DNA from: CAWDCV01 sp963728125
GTDB lineage: Bacteria; Actinomycetota; Actinomycetes; CAWDCV01
Length of the DNA stretch: 64,000 nucleotides
Direction: 5' to 3'
NCBI GenBank assembly: GCA_963728125.1
Contig: CAVSIZ010000001.1
Coordinates: forward strand, 62,001 to 126,000
Shown piece after piece: positions 23,484 through 31,490 of this stretch. The position numbers and the translations under genes are program-made. Each line of letters starts with the position of its first letter. The first letter of the stretch is position 1. The notes beneath the pieces were generated by a model. That model saw only the letters and a program-made list of their open reading frames with translations, did no database searches and was not told the DNA's origin.

Positions 23484-24091
23484 ACGTGCTGCCGATGGGA
23501 CCGCGGGCGCTCCTCGTCGACGTCGGCAGCGTCGAGGACGTGCGGCGGCTGTACGCGGAGGTGCGACGCCGCCGCGCCGACGGCCAACTGGTTGATCTCG
23601 TCGACGTGGTGCCGGCTGCCCGGACGGTGCTCCTGCAGTTCGCCACGAACGTCGGATCCCTCGCCGACGATGTCGTCACGTGGGAGCTACCTACCACGCC
23701 ATCGCGGACAGGAAAGCGCGTGACCGTGCCGGTGACGTACGACGGCCCCGACTTGCCAGAGGTCGCGCAGCTGACCGGCCTCACGGTCGATGAGGTCGTC
23801 GCGCTACACAGCAGCGCCGATCTGACCGTGGCGTTCTGCGGCTTCTCACCTGGCTTCGGCTACCTCACGGGTCTGCCTGAAGTCCTTCATGTCCCGCGGC
23901 GCCCCGAGCCGCGCAGCGCCGTACCGGCGGGCGCTGTCGGCATCGCCGGGGAGTTCACCGGCGTCTACCCGCGGTCCTCGCCAGGGGGCTGGCAGCTCAT
24001 CGGAACGGCGCTCGTCGAGATGTGGGACGACCAGCGCGACCCGCCCGCACTGGTCGAGCCCGGAGATCGAGTGCACTTCGTCGTACGGTGA
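23480..24091 (+). CDS. pxpB: 5-oxoprolinase subunit B (KipI family)
   Basis: 203 residues of the KipI/AHS1 family: MGPRALLVDVGSVEDVRRLYAEV, VVPAARTVLLQF, RVTVPVTYDGPDLPEVAQLTGLTVDEVVALHSSADLTVAFCGFSPGFGYLTGLPEVLHVPRRPEPRSAVPAGAVGIAGEFTGVYP in sequence, then GGWQLIGT. All family blocks are intact. PxpB pairs with PxpC to form the ATP-binding half of 5-oxoprolinase. The next gene is a short PspC protein rather than pxpC, which breaks the usual adjacency. Confidence 0.94.
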   Translation: MNVLPMGPRALLVDVGSVEDVRRLYAEVRRRRADGQLVDLVDVVPAARTVLLQFATNVGSLADDVVTWELPTTPSRTGKRVTVPVTYDGPDLPEVAQLTGLTVDEVVALHSSADLTVAFCGFSPGFGYLTGLPEVLHVPRRPEPRSAVPAGAVGIAGEFTGVYPRSSPGGWQLIGTALVEMWDDQRDPPALVEPGDRVHFVVR

Positions 24092-24095
24092 CCGC

Positions 24096-24290
24096 ATGGC
24101 GACTCCTCCCGCCCGGCGGCTCGTCCGCACCGACGACAACCGCGTCATTGCCGGCGTCTGCGGGGCGATTGCGCGCCGCTACGGCTGGTCGGCAACAGTT
24201 GTCCGGCTGGTATTCCTGCTGTCGTGCCTGCTGCCCGGCCCGCAGATCGTGCTCTACCTGATCCTCTGGGTGGTCATTCCCAAGCAGTGA
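24096..24290 (+). CDS. Short PspC-domain membrane protein
   Basis: 64 residues that are just a PspC domain: RLVRTDDNRVIAGVCGAIARRYGWSATVVRLVFLLSCLLPGPQIVLYLILWVVIPKQ, with two membrane stretches and the characteristic GVCGAIARRYG. PspC proteins are inner-membrane stress or signalling modules. It begins 4 nt after pxpB and its stop overlaps the pxpC start (GTGA), so it is fully inside the 5-oxoprolinase operon. No known link between the two functions. Confidence 0.88.
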   Translation: MATPPARRLVRTDDNRVIAGVCGAIARRYGWSATVVRLVFLLSCLLPGPQIVLYLILWVVIPKQ

Positions 24291-25134
24291 GCGTCCACGT
24301 CGTCCGCGCCGGCCCACTCACGACCGTGCAGGACCTCGGGCGTCCCGGGTACGCACACCTCGGCGTGCCGCCGTCCGGAGCTCTCGACATGCCGAGCCTC
24401 GGCGGGCGAATCGCCTGGTCGGCAACCCTGACGGCTTCGCAGCGCTGGAAGTCACGCTCGGCGGACTCGAGATCGAGCTCGGTCGGCCTGCGTACGTCGC
24501 CGTTACTGGCGCCGAGGTCCCGGTTCGGGGCGTGACATACGACGAGGTGAGGCGCGTGGAGCCCGGCGATCGGGTGCGGCTGGGGACGGCGCGCCGTGGT
24601 GTGCGCGCGTACGTTGCCATCGACGGCGGCATCGACGTCGCGCCGGTGCTCGGCAGCCGGTCGACCGACATCTTGTCGGGCCTTGGACCGCCAGTCGTCG
24701 CTGACGGCGTCGCCCTGCCGCTCGGATCGCAGCGCAGCCCAACCGGTGCCGCACGTATCGACCGCACGCCCCTGCACGACGAGGTCACGGTGACGCTGCA
24801 CCCGGGGCCGCGCTCCGATTGGTTGACCGATCACAACCGCCTGTACGAGACCACGTGGACCGTCTCCGCGCAGAGCAACCGGGTCGGCCTGCGGCTGAAC
24901 GGCTCCGCGCTGCCGCGTCGAGATGGCGAGCTGGCCAGCGAGGGCATCGTGACCGGGGCAGTGCAGCTGCCGACAAGCGGCGAGCCGCTGATCTTCCTCG
25001 CCGACCATCCGACCACTGGCGGTTATCCGATGATCGGCGTGGTCGACGAAGCCGCGCTACCGCTCCTGGCGCAGGCCCGTCCCGGATCGCGGCTGCGGTT
25101 CACGCCCAGCGAATCGCTGCGTACCCCGGCTTGA
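24287..25134 (+). pseudogene. pxpC: 5-oxoprolinase subunit C (KipA family), single-base frameshift
   Basis: Reading from GTG 24287 gives a good KipA start (VHVVRAGPLTTVQDLGRPG, then GVPPSGALDMPSL). At 24400/24401 the frame breaks: the next frame resumes the family sequence as NRLVGNPDGFAALEV, TLGGLEIELGRPAYVAVTGAEV, then GDRVRLGTARRGVRAYVAIDGGID, TDILSGLGPPV and the end. Restoring one C (CTCCGG instead of CTCGG) would give SLRRANRLVGN and an uninterrupted protein of about 282 residues. Both halves look unmutated, so this is either a very recent lesion or a sequencing error. If real, 5-oxoprolinase activity would be lost. The 3' end overlaps add by 35 nt. Confidence 0.88.
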
Positions 25135-26191
25135 TCACCCCGTTGATGAGGCGCAGCCGCTCGTCGAACGGGAGGAACGCCGACTTCATCGCGTTGACGG
25201 TGAGCCACTGCAGATCGTCCCAGCCGTAACCGAACGCCTCGACGAGCTTCTCCATCTCCAGCGACATCGAGGTGCCGCTCATCAGGCGGTTGTCGGTGTT
25301 GACCGTGACGCGGAACAGCAGCTGGCGGAGCAGCCCGATCGGATGCTCAGCGATCGACGCCGCAGCGCCGGTCTGGATGTTCGAGGACGGGCACATCTCC
25401 AGCGGAATCCGCTTGTCGCGTACGTACGCAGCAAGCTGCCCGAGCCGGACCTCCCCGTCGTCGCCGAAGGTGATGTCGTCGATGATGCGAACGCCGTGGC
25501 CGAGGCGATCGGCGCCGCACCACTGCAGCGCCTCCCAGATCGACGGCAGGCCGAACGCCTCGCCGGCGTGGATCGTGAAGTGACCGTTCTCGCGCTTGAT
25601 GAACTGGAACGCGTCGAGGTGGCGGGTCGGCGGGAAGCCGGCCTCGGCGCCGGCGATGTCGAACCCGACAACGCCCTCGTCGCGATGCCTGATGGCCAGC
25701 TCGGCGATCTCCCGGGAGCGCGCGGCATGGCGCATGGCGGTCAGCAGCGTCCGGACCGTGATCTCGTGCCCGGCAGCGAGCGCCTCCTCCTCCCCCGCGC
25801 GGAAGCCATCCGACACCGCGCGGACGACCTGCTCGAGCGACAACCCCTCCTGCAGGTGCTGTTCAGGGGCGAAGCGCACCTCCGCGTAGACCACGCCGTC
25901 CTCGGCCAGGTCGACTGCGCACTCGGCGGCCACCCGACTCAGCGCCTCAGGCGTCTGCATCACGCCGACGGTGTGCGCGAACGTCTCGAGGTACCGCTCG
26001 AGCGAGCCGGAGTCCGCGGCCTCCTGGAACCAGGACGCGAGCTTGTCCGGGTCGGTCGTGGGCAACCGGTCGTAGCCGGTCTGCGCGGCCAGCTCCACGA
26101 TCGTGGCGGGCCGGAGCCCGCCGTCCAGGTGATCGTGGAGCAGCACCTTCGGTGCCAGCCGAATCTGCTCGGGGACGGGAACCTCGCTCAC
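25100..26191 (-). CDS. add: Adenosine deaminase
   Basis: 363 residues of the adenosine/AMP deaminase family. Zinc ligands and catalytic residues are in place: LLHDHLDGGLRPATIVELA (HxH; here HDHLDG), the mid-protein DIAGAEAGFPP, FTIHAGEAFG (His and general-acid Glu), DRLGHGVRI, and TVNTDNRLMSGTSM (catalytic Asp). It deaminates (deoxy)adenosine to (deoxy)inosine, which purine nucleoside phosphorylase (10.9 kb) can split. The start is GTG 26191, 7 nt after TACCCT on the minus strand; longer frames up to 26659 run through the divergent neighbour. Confidence 0.95.
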   Translation of the reverse strand: MSEVPVPEQIRLAPKVLLHDHLDGGLRPATIVELAAQTGYDRLPTTDPDKLASWFQEAADSGSLERYLETFAHTVGVMQTPEALSRVAAECAVDLAEDGVVYAEVRFAPEQHLQEGLSLEQVVRAVSDGFRAGEEEALAAGHEITVRTLLTAMRHAARSREIAELAIRHRDEGVVGFDIAGAEAGFPPTRHLDAFQFIKRENGHFTIHAGEAFGLPSIWEALQWCGADRLGHGVRIIDDITFGDDGEVRLGQLAAYVRDKRIPLEMCPSSNIQTGAAASIAEHPIGLLRQLLFRVTVNTDNRLMSGTSMSLEMEKLVEAFGYGWDDLQWLTVNAMKSAFLPFDERLRLINGVIKPGYAAIRWA

Positions 26192-26198
26192 GATGTCG

Positions 26199-26208
26199 AG
26201 GGTAATGT
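26199..26208. promoter_or_regulatory. Overlapping divergent -10 boxes of add and the maleylpyruvate isomerase gene
   Basis: Minus-strand TACCCT (26204-26199) ends 7 nt before GTG 26191; plus-strand TAATGT (26203-26208) ends 7 nt before GTG 26216. The two hexamers share 2 nt, so RNA polymerase should not be able to occupy both at once. Confidence 0.6.
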
Positions 26209-26215
26209 TTCGAGC

Positions 26216-26938
26216 GTGCCTCCGGACGATCTTGATGTGACGGTCTTCGTCGCCGGCGTCCGCCGATCCCAGGCCGCCCTCGAGGAGGCGCTGCAGGACA
26301 TCTCCGACGAGGAGGTTCGGCAGCCATCGCTGCTGCCGGGCTGGACGCGCGGACACGTCCTCACCCACATCGCCCGCAATGCCGACGGGGCGACGCGGAT
26401 GTTGCAGGCGGCGGCGCGGGGTGTCGTCGGCGAGCAGTACCCCGGTGGCTGGGACAAGCGCAACGGCGATATCGACGCCGGCAGCGCCCGCCCCGCGAAA
26501 GAGGTGGTTGCGGATATCTCTTCGAGCGCTCGCCATCTCGATGACGCCATCGACGCGATGCCCGCCGATGCCTGGGACCGGGACGTTCGCTTTCTCCGGG
26601 TCGGCATTCAGCCGGCGCGGCGGTGTGTCTTCACCCGCTGGCGAGAAATCGAGATCCACTGGTCCGATCTCGGGCCAGAACGCACGCCGGCTGCGTGGCC
26701 GAACGAGTTCGTCGAAGCGTTCCTCGGCCGCGAGCTGAGCCGGCTGCCCCAGCGGCTGCCGGCGGGGACGGCCGTGGACCTGAGGTGCCCGGGCTACGAC
26801 GGTGTGTACGGCGACGGGCCTGCCACGAACACCATCTCGGGACCGCCGTACGCCATCTACGCGTGGCTCACGGGACGGTCCGAGCAGGTACGCGACGCGC
26901 TGCGCGGGGAACTCCCGGACATCGGCGCCTGGGGCTAG
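26216..26938 (+). CDS. Mycothiol-dependent maleylpyruvate isomerase family protein
   Basis: 240 residues. The N-terminal DinB-like four-helix metal domain carries LLPGWTRGHVLTHIARNADG (first His ligand) and later TRWREIEIHWSDLG (the ExxxH-type ligands), which together form the MDMPI zinc site. The C-terminal part (120-240, AVDLRCPGYDGVYGDGP ... PPYAIYAWLTGR) matches the MDMPI C-terminal domain. Maleylpyruvate isomerase uses mycothiol in gentisate breakdown; other members are mycothiol S-transferases, so the substrate here is open. The family itself supports a mycothiol-producing actinobacterium. Start GTG 26216, leaderless. Confidence 0.88.
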   Translation: MPPDDLDVTVFVAGVRRSQAALEEALQDISDEEVRQPSLLPGWTRGHVLTHIARNADGATRMLQAAARGVVGEQYPGGWDKRNGDIDAGSARPAKEVVADISSSARHLDDAIDAMPADAWDRDVRFLRVGIQPARRCVFTRWREIEIHWSDLGPERTPAAWPNEFVEAFLGRELSRLPQRLPAGTAVDLRCPGYDGVYGDGPATNTISGPPYAIYAWLTGRSEQVRDALRGELPDIGAWG

Positions 26939-26942
26939 GGCG

Positions 26943-27296
26943 TTACTCGCCCTCGCGGTGCGTCAGCTCGGGCGCGAACGCTGGCAGGCAGACCGCGACG
27001 TACTCGGCCTCCTCGGGCGTGGTGTAGCGCACGCGCTCGCCGGCTCGTGCAAGCACCGCTTGCCCCGCGTGGATCTCCAGCGTCCCGGCATCGTGCTCGA
27101 CGCGAACCGTGCCGCGCAGCACCAGCGTGACCTCGTCGAACTCAGGAGTCTGCGCCGGCTCCTCCCAGCCGCCGGGCGCGGTCATGTGCGCGACGCTCGC
27201 CCCGGTGCTGCCCGTCGTCACCCGTCCGACGTACTCGTCGATGACCTTGCCGCCGGGGACCGGGATGCGGCTCGGACTGCTGATCAGCTGCGGCAT
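26943..27296 (-). CDS. Cupin-domain protein
   Basis: 117 residues with a single cupin barrel: VAHMTAPGGWEEPAQTPEFDEVTLVLRGTVRVEHDAGTLEIHAGQAVLARAGERVRYTTPEEAEYVAVCLPAF. The first motif G-x5-H is modified (no second His visible), so metal binding is uncertain. It may bind a small molecule or be an isomerase. ATG 27296 lies 13 nt inside the end of the preceding DUF1707 gene on the same strand, so the pair is translationally coupled. Its 3' end abuts the maleylpyruvate isomerase gene convergently. Confidence 0.8.
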   Translation of the reverse strand: MPQLISSPSRIPVPGGKVIDEYVGRVTTGSTGASVAHMTAPGGWEEPAQTPEFDEVTLVLRGTVRVEHDAGTLEIHAGQAVLARAGERVRYTTPEEAEYVAVCLPAFAPELTHREGE

Positions 27297-27862
27297 GAGC
27301 GCAGCGTACGGTCACCGACCAGGCGCAGCGTGAGCGGGTAGCGGAACGTTGAACCCGACAGCGATGAGATGCCGCCGATCAGGACGAACACTCCCCAGAC
27401 CAGCCAGAGCAGGGGCAGGAGCAACAGGCCCAAGCCGCCAGTGACGATCCCGAGAAGGATGATCATGAGCAGGGCGGAGAGCTGGAAGTTCAGCGCCTCG
27501 GCGGCCTGCTGCCGCACGAAGCTCGAGCTGCGGCCCACGCTGATCAGGAAGAGCAGCGGCCCGAAGAACCAGAAGAACCAGGCGGAGAAGTGCGCCAGCA
27601 TCCCCCACGCGCGCTCGGCCGACGTGGACGGAGGCAGCGCTTGCGCTGGCGCGCGAGCGGGGAGCGGTCCGGGGCGGTAGCCATTCGGGATGTCAGACAG
27701 CAGCGGGAGCAGCTCGGGTTGGGTGCGCGCGCTCAGGGCGATCGTCGCGCGCTGGTCGAACTCGGTGGCATCGATGCGGCCCTCGGCGTACGCCGCCGCC
27801 AGCCGCTCGATCACGGCGTCGCGCTCGACATGGCCGATCCGGTACGTCTCGTACGGCTGCAT
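27284..27862 (-). CDS. DUF1707 plus DUF4870 membrane protein
   Basis: 192 residues. Residues 6-55 (RIGHVERDAVIERLAAAYAEGRIDATEFDQRATIALSART) are the actinobacterial DUF1707 helical domain, usually placed before signalling or membrane modules. A Pro/Ala linker leads to a DUF4870 (Tic20-like) membrane domain, SAERAWGMLAHFSAWFF, FVRQQAAEALNFQLS, with three to four helices. ATG 27862 has the ribosome site GGAGGG. Role unknown; often found near envelope-stress genes. Confidence 0.85.
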   Translation of the reverse strand: MQPYETYRIGHVERDAVIERLAAAYAEGRIDATEFDQRATIALSARTQPELLPLLSDIPNGYRPGPLPARAPAQALPPSTSAERAWGMLAHFSAWFFWFFGPLLFLISVGRSSSFVRQQAAEALNFQLSALLMIILLGIVTGGLGLLLLPLLWLVWGVFVLIGGISSLSGSTFRYPLTLRLVGDRTLRSCRS

Positions 27863-27948
27863 CGCGTGGGTCCCTCCGCTGGCACTGTCCGTCCAGTGTG
27901 TAACGGCGGCGACGCGATGTCGTCAGGGCAGACCCCGGATCCAACCCT

Positions 27949-27999
27949 GAGTTGTCCGAACGCGCCCCGCATGAGGATGCGAGGGCGTTCGGACAACTC
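27949..27999. repeat. Intergenic palindrome (15-bp arms plus inner stem)
   Basis: Arms 27949-27963 (GAGTTGTCCGAACGC) and 27985-27999 are exact reverse complements; inside is CGCAT-GAGG-ATGCG. It lies 17 nt after the stop of the secreted-protein gene on minus and could end that transcript, although no U-tract follows. Confidence 0.88.
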
Positions 28000-28015
28000 C
28001 CCGAGACGAGGGGTG

Positions 28016-28381
28016 CTAGACGAAGTCGGTCCACAGGCGGTCGACGGTTGCGCTGCCACAGTCCGCCTGGGAGGGCACGCCGTAGTTGACCGGCCACCAC
28101 GGCCCGTACGCCAGCGACCCGTCGCTGCAGACCGCCTTGGCACGGATCGATCCCCGCCCGCCCGACGTCGCGGAGCAGCGCACCCAGCCGGTAGAGCCGT
28201 CGTTGTGGGTGAGGATCCCGCCCGGACCGCAATACGCAGAGCCGGCAGACGGGGCCTGCTCCGATGTCGGGGACTCGGGTCCTGCGGACGCCGCGACGCC
28301 GCCGAACCACAGCAGCGCGATCGCCGTGAGCACGGCGCCCACGGTTAGTCCCGCGCGAACCCTTGGCCCCCCGTGCTGCAT
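28016..28381 (-). CDS. Small secreted protein of unknown function
   Basis: 121 residues from ATG 28381, which has the ribosome site GGAGG 8 nt upstream. An N-terminal signal sequence (VRAGLTVGAVLTAIALLWFGGVAASAG) with a possible cleavage after ASA precedes a mature domain with four cysteines (YCGPGG, VRCSAT, AVCSDG, DCGSAT), likely two disulfides, and aromatic-rich GPWWPVNYG. No known domain. It stands alone between two palindromes and has different surroundings from its neighbours, but base composition looks similar. Confidence 0.65.
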   Translation of the reverse strand: MQHGGPRVRAGLTVGAVLTAIALLWFGGVAASAGPESPTSEQAPSAGSAYCGPGGILTHNDGSTGWVRCSATSGGRGSIRAKAVCSDGSLAYGPWWPVNYGVPSQADCGSATVDRLWTDFV

Positions 28382-28477
28382 GCGACCTCCGAAGAGTGGA
28401 GTACGCGCATGGTTACCAATCGATTGCGTTCTGTCAACGATGCGTCCATCACACACGCCACGACGTCGTCAAGACAT

Positions 28478-28527
28478 CTCGTGTCAGAACGTCACGCGCC
28501 CATAGCCGCGCCACGTTCTGACACGAG
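28478..28527. repeat. 50-bp palindromic element, copy 1 (inverted relative to copy 2)
   Basis: Arms 28478-28492 (CTCGTGTCAGAACGT) and 28513-28527 are exact reverse complements around a 20-nt centre. Read on minus it aligns without gaps over 50 nt to 43692-43741, sharing both ends and the central CGCGGCTATG. Two copies of one length at unrelated loci point to a dispersed element. Confidence 0.88.
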
Positions 28528-28543
28528 TTCGGGGGAAGCGGGG

Positions 28544-29827
28544 TTAGGCGATGCGGTCGATGACCAGCGGCAGCGCCGCCGCACTGCTGGTCGCGCTGAT
28601 CGTCCACGCGTCGGACAGCGCCTCGAGAGCGCGCGGGATGCGGTCGGCATCGTCGGTGTGCAGCGTCAACAGCGGCTCACCCGCGCGCACGGAGTCGCCC
28701 GGCTTGGCGTGCATGACCACACCGGCACCTGCCTGCACGGGATCTTCTTTGCGGGCCCGGCCCGCGCCGAGTCGCCAAGCCGCGACACCTACTGCAAGGG
28801 CATCGAGCCGGTCGAGAACACCCGACGCATCGGCGACAACATCGTGCCGCTCGCGCGCGGTCGGCAGCGACGCATCCGGATCGCCGCCCTGTGCAGCGAT
28901 CATGGCCCGCCACACGTCCATCGCCCGCCCGTCACGCAGCACGTCGGCCGGGTCGGTGTCGTCAAGGTCGGCGGCCGCGAGCATCTCCCGTGCGAGCGCG
29001 ACCGTCAGCTCGACGACGTCGGCCGGGCCGCCGCCAGCCAGCACCTCCACCGACTCCGCCACCTCGAGCCCGTTACCCGCAGTCAGCCCCAGCGGCGTGT
29101 CCATCGCAGTGAGTAGCGCGACCGTACGTACGCCCTCATCGTTGCCGATGTCGACCATCGTCCGAGCCAGCTCCTCCGCAGCGGCGACGTCCTTCATGAA
29201 GGCGCCGCTGCCGACCTTGACGTCGAGGACCAGCGCGGCCGTCCCCTCCGCGATCTTCTTCGACATGATCGACGAGGCAATCAGCGGGATAGATTCGACG
29301 GTCCCGGTGACGTCGCGTAACGCGTACAACTTTCGATCGGCGGGCGCAAGACCCTCCGTCGTCGCGCAGATGACCGCTCCGACATCTCGCAGCTGCCGAG
29401 TGATCTCGTCGACCGACAAGGATGCCCGCCAGCCCGGGATCGACTCGAGCTTGTCCAGCGTCCCTCCGGTGTGGCCGAGCCCCCGGCCGGACAGCTGCGG
29501 TACGGCGGCGCCACAGGCCGCGACCACTGGCGCGAGCGGCAGCGTAATTTTGTCGCCCACGCCGCCGGTCGAGTGCTTGTCCACGGTCGGCCGGTCAAGC
29601 GATCCAGCCAAGTCGAGTCGCTCTCCCGAGCGCAGCATCGCGTCGGTCCACCGGGCGACTTCGCGGCGCGTCATGCCGTTGAGCACGATGGCCATCGCCA
29701 GCGCACTCATCTGTTCGTCGGCCACCTCGTGGCGGGTGTAGGCGTCGATCACCCACTCGATCTGGTCGTCGCTGAGCTCGCCGCGGTCGCGCTTGATCCG
29801 AATGATGTCGATGGCATGAAAGCTCAC
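28544..29827 (-). CDS. deoA: Thymidine (pyrimidine-nucleoside) phosphorylase
   Basis: 427 residues of nucleoside phosphorylase family II. Phosphate loop DKHSTGGVGDKITLPLAP, SGRGLGHTGGTLDKLESIPGW, pyrimidine-site ALRDVTGTVESIPLIASSIMSKKIAEG and DVKVGSGAFMK are all present. It converts thymidine, deoxyuridine or uridine plus phosphate to base and (deoxy)ribose-1-phosphate. Last gene of the nucleoside-uptake operon; GTG 29827 overlaps the cdd stop (GTGA). Its sugar product feeds the pentomutase and DeoC encoded at 11.7 and 14.6 kb. Confidence 0.96.
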   Translation of the reverse strand: MSFHAIDIIRIKRDRGELSDDQIEWVIDAYTRHEVADEQMSALAMAIVLNGMTRREVARWTDAMLRSGERLDLAGSLDRPTVDKHSTGGVGDKITLPLAPVVAACGAAVPQLSGRGLGHTGGTLDKLESIPGWRASLSVDEITRQLRDVGAVICATTEGLAPADRKLYALRDVTGTVESIPLIASSIMSKKIAEGTAALVLDVKVGSGAFMKDVAAAEELARTMVDIGNDEGVRTVALLTAMDTPLGLTAGNGLEVAESVEVLAGGGPADVVELTVALAREMLAAADLDDTDPADVLRDGRAMDVWRAMIAAQGGDPDASLPTARERHDVVADASGVLDRLDALAVGVAAWRLGAGRARKEDPVQAGAGVVMHAKPGDSVRAGEPLLTLHTDDADRIPRALEALSDAWTISATSSAAALPLVIDRIA

Positions 29828-30231
29828 GAGGACACCGCCAGATCAGAGGAATCGAAGGCGTCGGGCAGCACCTCACTCATCGGCAGTACGCCGCGTGGCG
29901 TTTCGAGCAGGCAGTCGGCGCCACCGTTCTCCCACAGCAGCTGCCTGCAGCGCCCACATGGCATGAGCGGCGAGCCGTCCTGACCGACGCATGTGACGGC
30001 GACCAGCCGACCGCCGCCTGTCGCGTGCAACGTCGACACCAGGCCGCATTCCGCGCAGAGCCCGAGGCCGTATGACGCGTTCTCGACGTTGCAGCCGACG
30101 ATGACGCGCCCGTCGTCGACGAGAGCGGCAGCACCGACCGGAAAGTGCGAGTACGGCGCATAGGCGTGCGTCATCGCCTCACGCGCCGCAGAACGCAGCG
30201 CCGCCCAGTCGACCTCCGACGACGAGGTCAT
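29824..30231 (-). CDS. cdd: Cytidine deaminase
   Basis: 135 residues, the size of the tetrameric bacterial/animal type. Zinc ligands are Cys59 (CAE, with Glu61 the proton shuttle) and Cys92/Cys95 (PCGRC), and YAPYSHFPVGAAAL plus CNVENASYG form the nucleoside pocket. It turns (deoxy)cytidine into (deoxy)uridine for DeoA. ATG 30231 overlaps the permease stop (ATGA). Position between transporter and phosphorylase matches the order of the pathway. Confidence 0.96.
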   Translation of the reverse strand: MTSSSEVDWAALRSAAREAMTHAYAPYSHFPVGAAALVDDGRVIVGCNVENASYGLGLCAECGLVSTLHATGGGRLVAVTCVGQDGSPLMPCGRCRQLLWENGGADCLLETPRGVLPMSEVLPDAFDSSDLAVSS

Positions 30232-31490
30232 CCCCCCTCGCCGCGGCGATACGGAAGACCGTCGGCAGCCGGCGGTCTCAATCGTTGCGACGCTAACGAC
30301 AGCACCAGCAATGTCGTGATGTACGGCGTCGCGAACGTCAACTGGCTCGGCACCTCGTCCGTCGACAGGAACCAGCCGAGGACCACGATCGCCGCGATGA
30401 GAGAGATGACAGCCGTGCGCGGGCGCCGCCGCACGAACGACCACACCGCCACGGCGGCGAGCACGATGACCACGAGCAGCAGCAGCGCGTGCACAGTCGA
30501 CCCCTGTCGAAGCTGCAACGCGTCGGTGTAGCCGAACAGCGCAGCTCCGGCAGCCGTGCCGCCGGGACGCCAGTTGCCGAAGATCATGGCGGCCAGGCCG
30601 ATATACCCGCGACCGCCGGTTTGCCCCTCGCGGTAGATGCCAGCCGACACGATCGCGAGGAACGCTCCGCCGAGACCGGCGAGCCCGCCCGACATGACGA
30701 CCGCGACGTACTTGTAGAGATAGACGTTCACGCCGAGCGTCTCCGCGGCGTACGGTGCCTCGCCACAGGAACGCAGTCGCAGGCCGAATGCCGTGCGCCA
30801 CAGTACAAACCAGGTGAGTGGCACGAGCAGCACAGCGACCAGCGTCAACCAGGAGACCTGGTACGTGAGCCCGCGCAATACGCCGGCGACATCGGAGACA
30901 AGGAACCATTCCAGATCCTCGAGGCTGCCGAGCACGCTCGCTAGGCCCGGGACGGTGAAGTCGCCGAGCGAGCCGATCTGCGGCGACTGGGTCGGACCGC
31001 CGCCTTCGACACCCTCGAACACGATCGCGGAAAGGTACTGCGTGATGCCGAACGCGAGGATGTTGATGGCCACACCGGACACGATGTGATCGACCCCGAA
31101 TGTCACCGTTGCGACGGCGTGAAGCAACCCGCCAAGGGCCCCAAAGATGACACCGCACACCACACCGGCCCACGGGCCGTACTGGTATCCCGCCCAGCCG
31201 GCACCCCAGGTGCCGAGAATGAGCATTCCCTCGAGTCCGATGTTGACCACACCGGCCCGCTCCGACCACAGTCCGCCCAGACCGGCCAAGCCGATCGGCA
31301 CCGCGAGGCCCAGCGCGGCGCCGGTCAAACCCGCGGACGTGATGTCATCGGCGCCAGTCAGAAGGCGGACCACGCTGAGCAGCACCAGCCCGAGCGCGGC
31401 ATAGAGCGCGAGTCGTGCCGCAGTCAGCCGCCGCCCGCTCTGCTCCCGCAGCTCCGGCGAGATCGGGGTCTCGAACGAGACGTTGCTCAT
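30228..31490 (-). CDS. nupQ: Nucleoside ABC transporter permease (NupQ/YufQ type)
   Basis: 420 residues, about ten membrane helices, of the BPD_transp_2 (LivH/RbsC-like) permease family. Family block IGLAGLGGLWSERAGVVNIGLEGMLILGTW near residue 70 and the later GLRLRSCGEAPYAAETLGVNVYLYKYVAVVMSGGLAGLGGAFLAIV are typical of BMP-dependent nucleoside permeases. The C-terminal extension has two further hydrophobic stretches. With NupP it forms the membrane channel; ATPase and lipoprotein are encoded upstream. Overlaps on both sides are 4 nt, so the operon is tightly coupled. Confidence 0.92.
   Translation of the reverse strand: MSNVSFETPISPELREQSGRRLTAARLALYAALGLVLLSVVRLLTGADDITSAGLTGAALGLAVPIGLAGLGGLWSERAGVVNIGLEGMLILGTWGAGWAGYQYGPWAGVVCGVIFGALGGLLHAVATVTFGVDHIVSGVAINILAFGITQYLSAIVFEGVEGGGPTQSPQIGSLGDFTVPGLASVLGSLEDLEWFLVSDVAGVLRGLTYQVSWLTLVAVLLVPLTWFVLWRTAFGLRLRSCGEAPYAAETLGVNVYLYKYVAVVMSGGLAGLGGAFLAIVSAGIYREGQTGGRGYIGLAAMIFGNWRPGGTAAGAALFGYTDALQLRQGSTVHALLLLVVIVLAAVAVWSFVRRRPRTAVISLIAAIVVLGWFLSTDEVPSQLTFATPYITTLLVLSLASQRLRPPAADGLPYRRGEGG

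Noticed and set aside
24532..25134. A separate short gene for the pxpC C-terminal half
   Set aside because: The family sequence continues seamlessly upstream of 24532 in the same frame back to about 24406 without a start codon, so it is the second half of a frameshifted gene.
28016..28381. Phage or transferred island around the small secreted protein
   Set aside because: No integrase, no att-like direct repeats and no clear shift in codon use; only the flanking palindromes are unusual.
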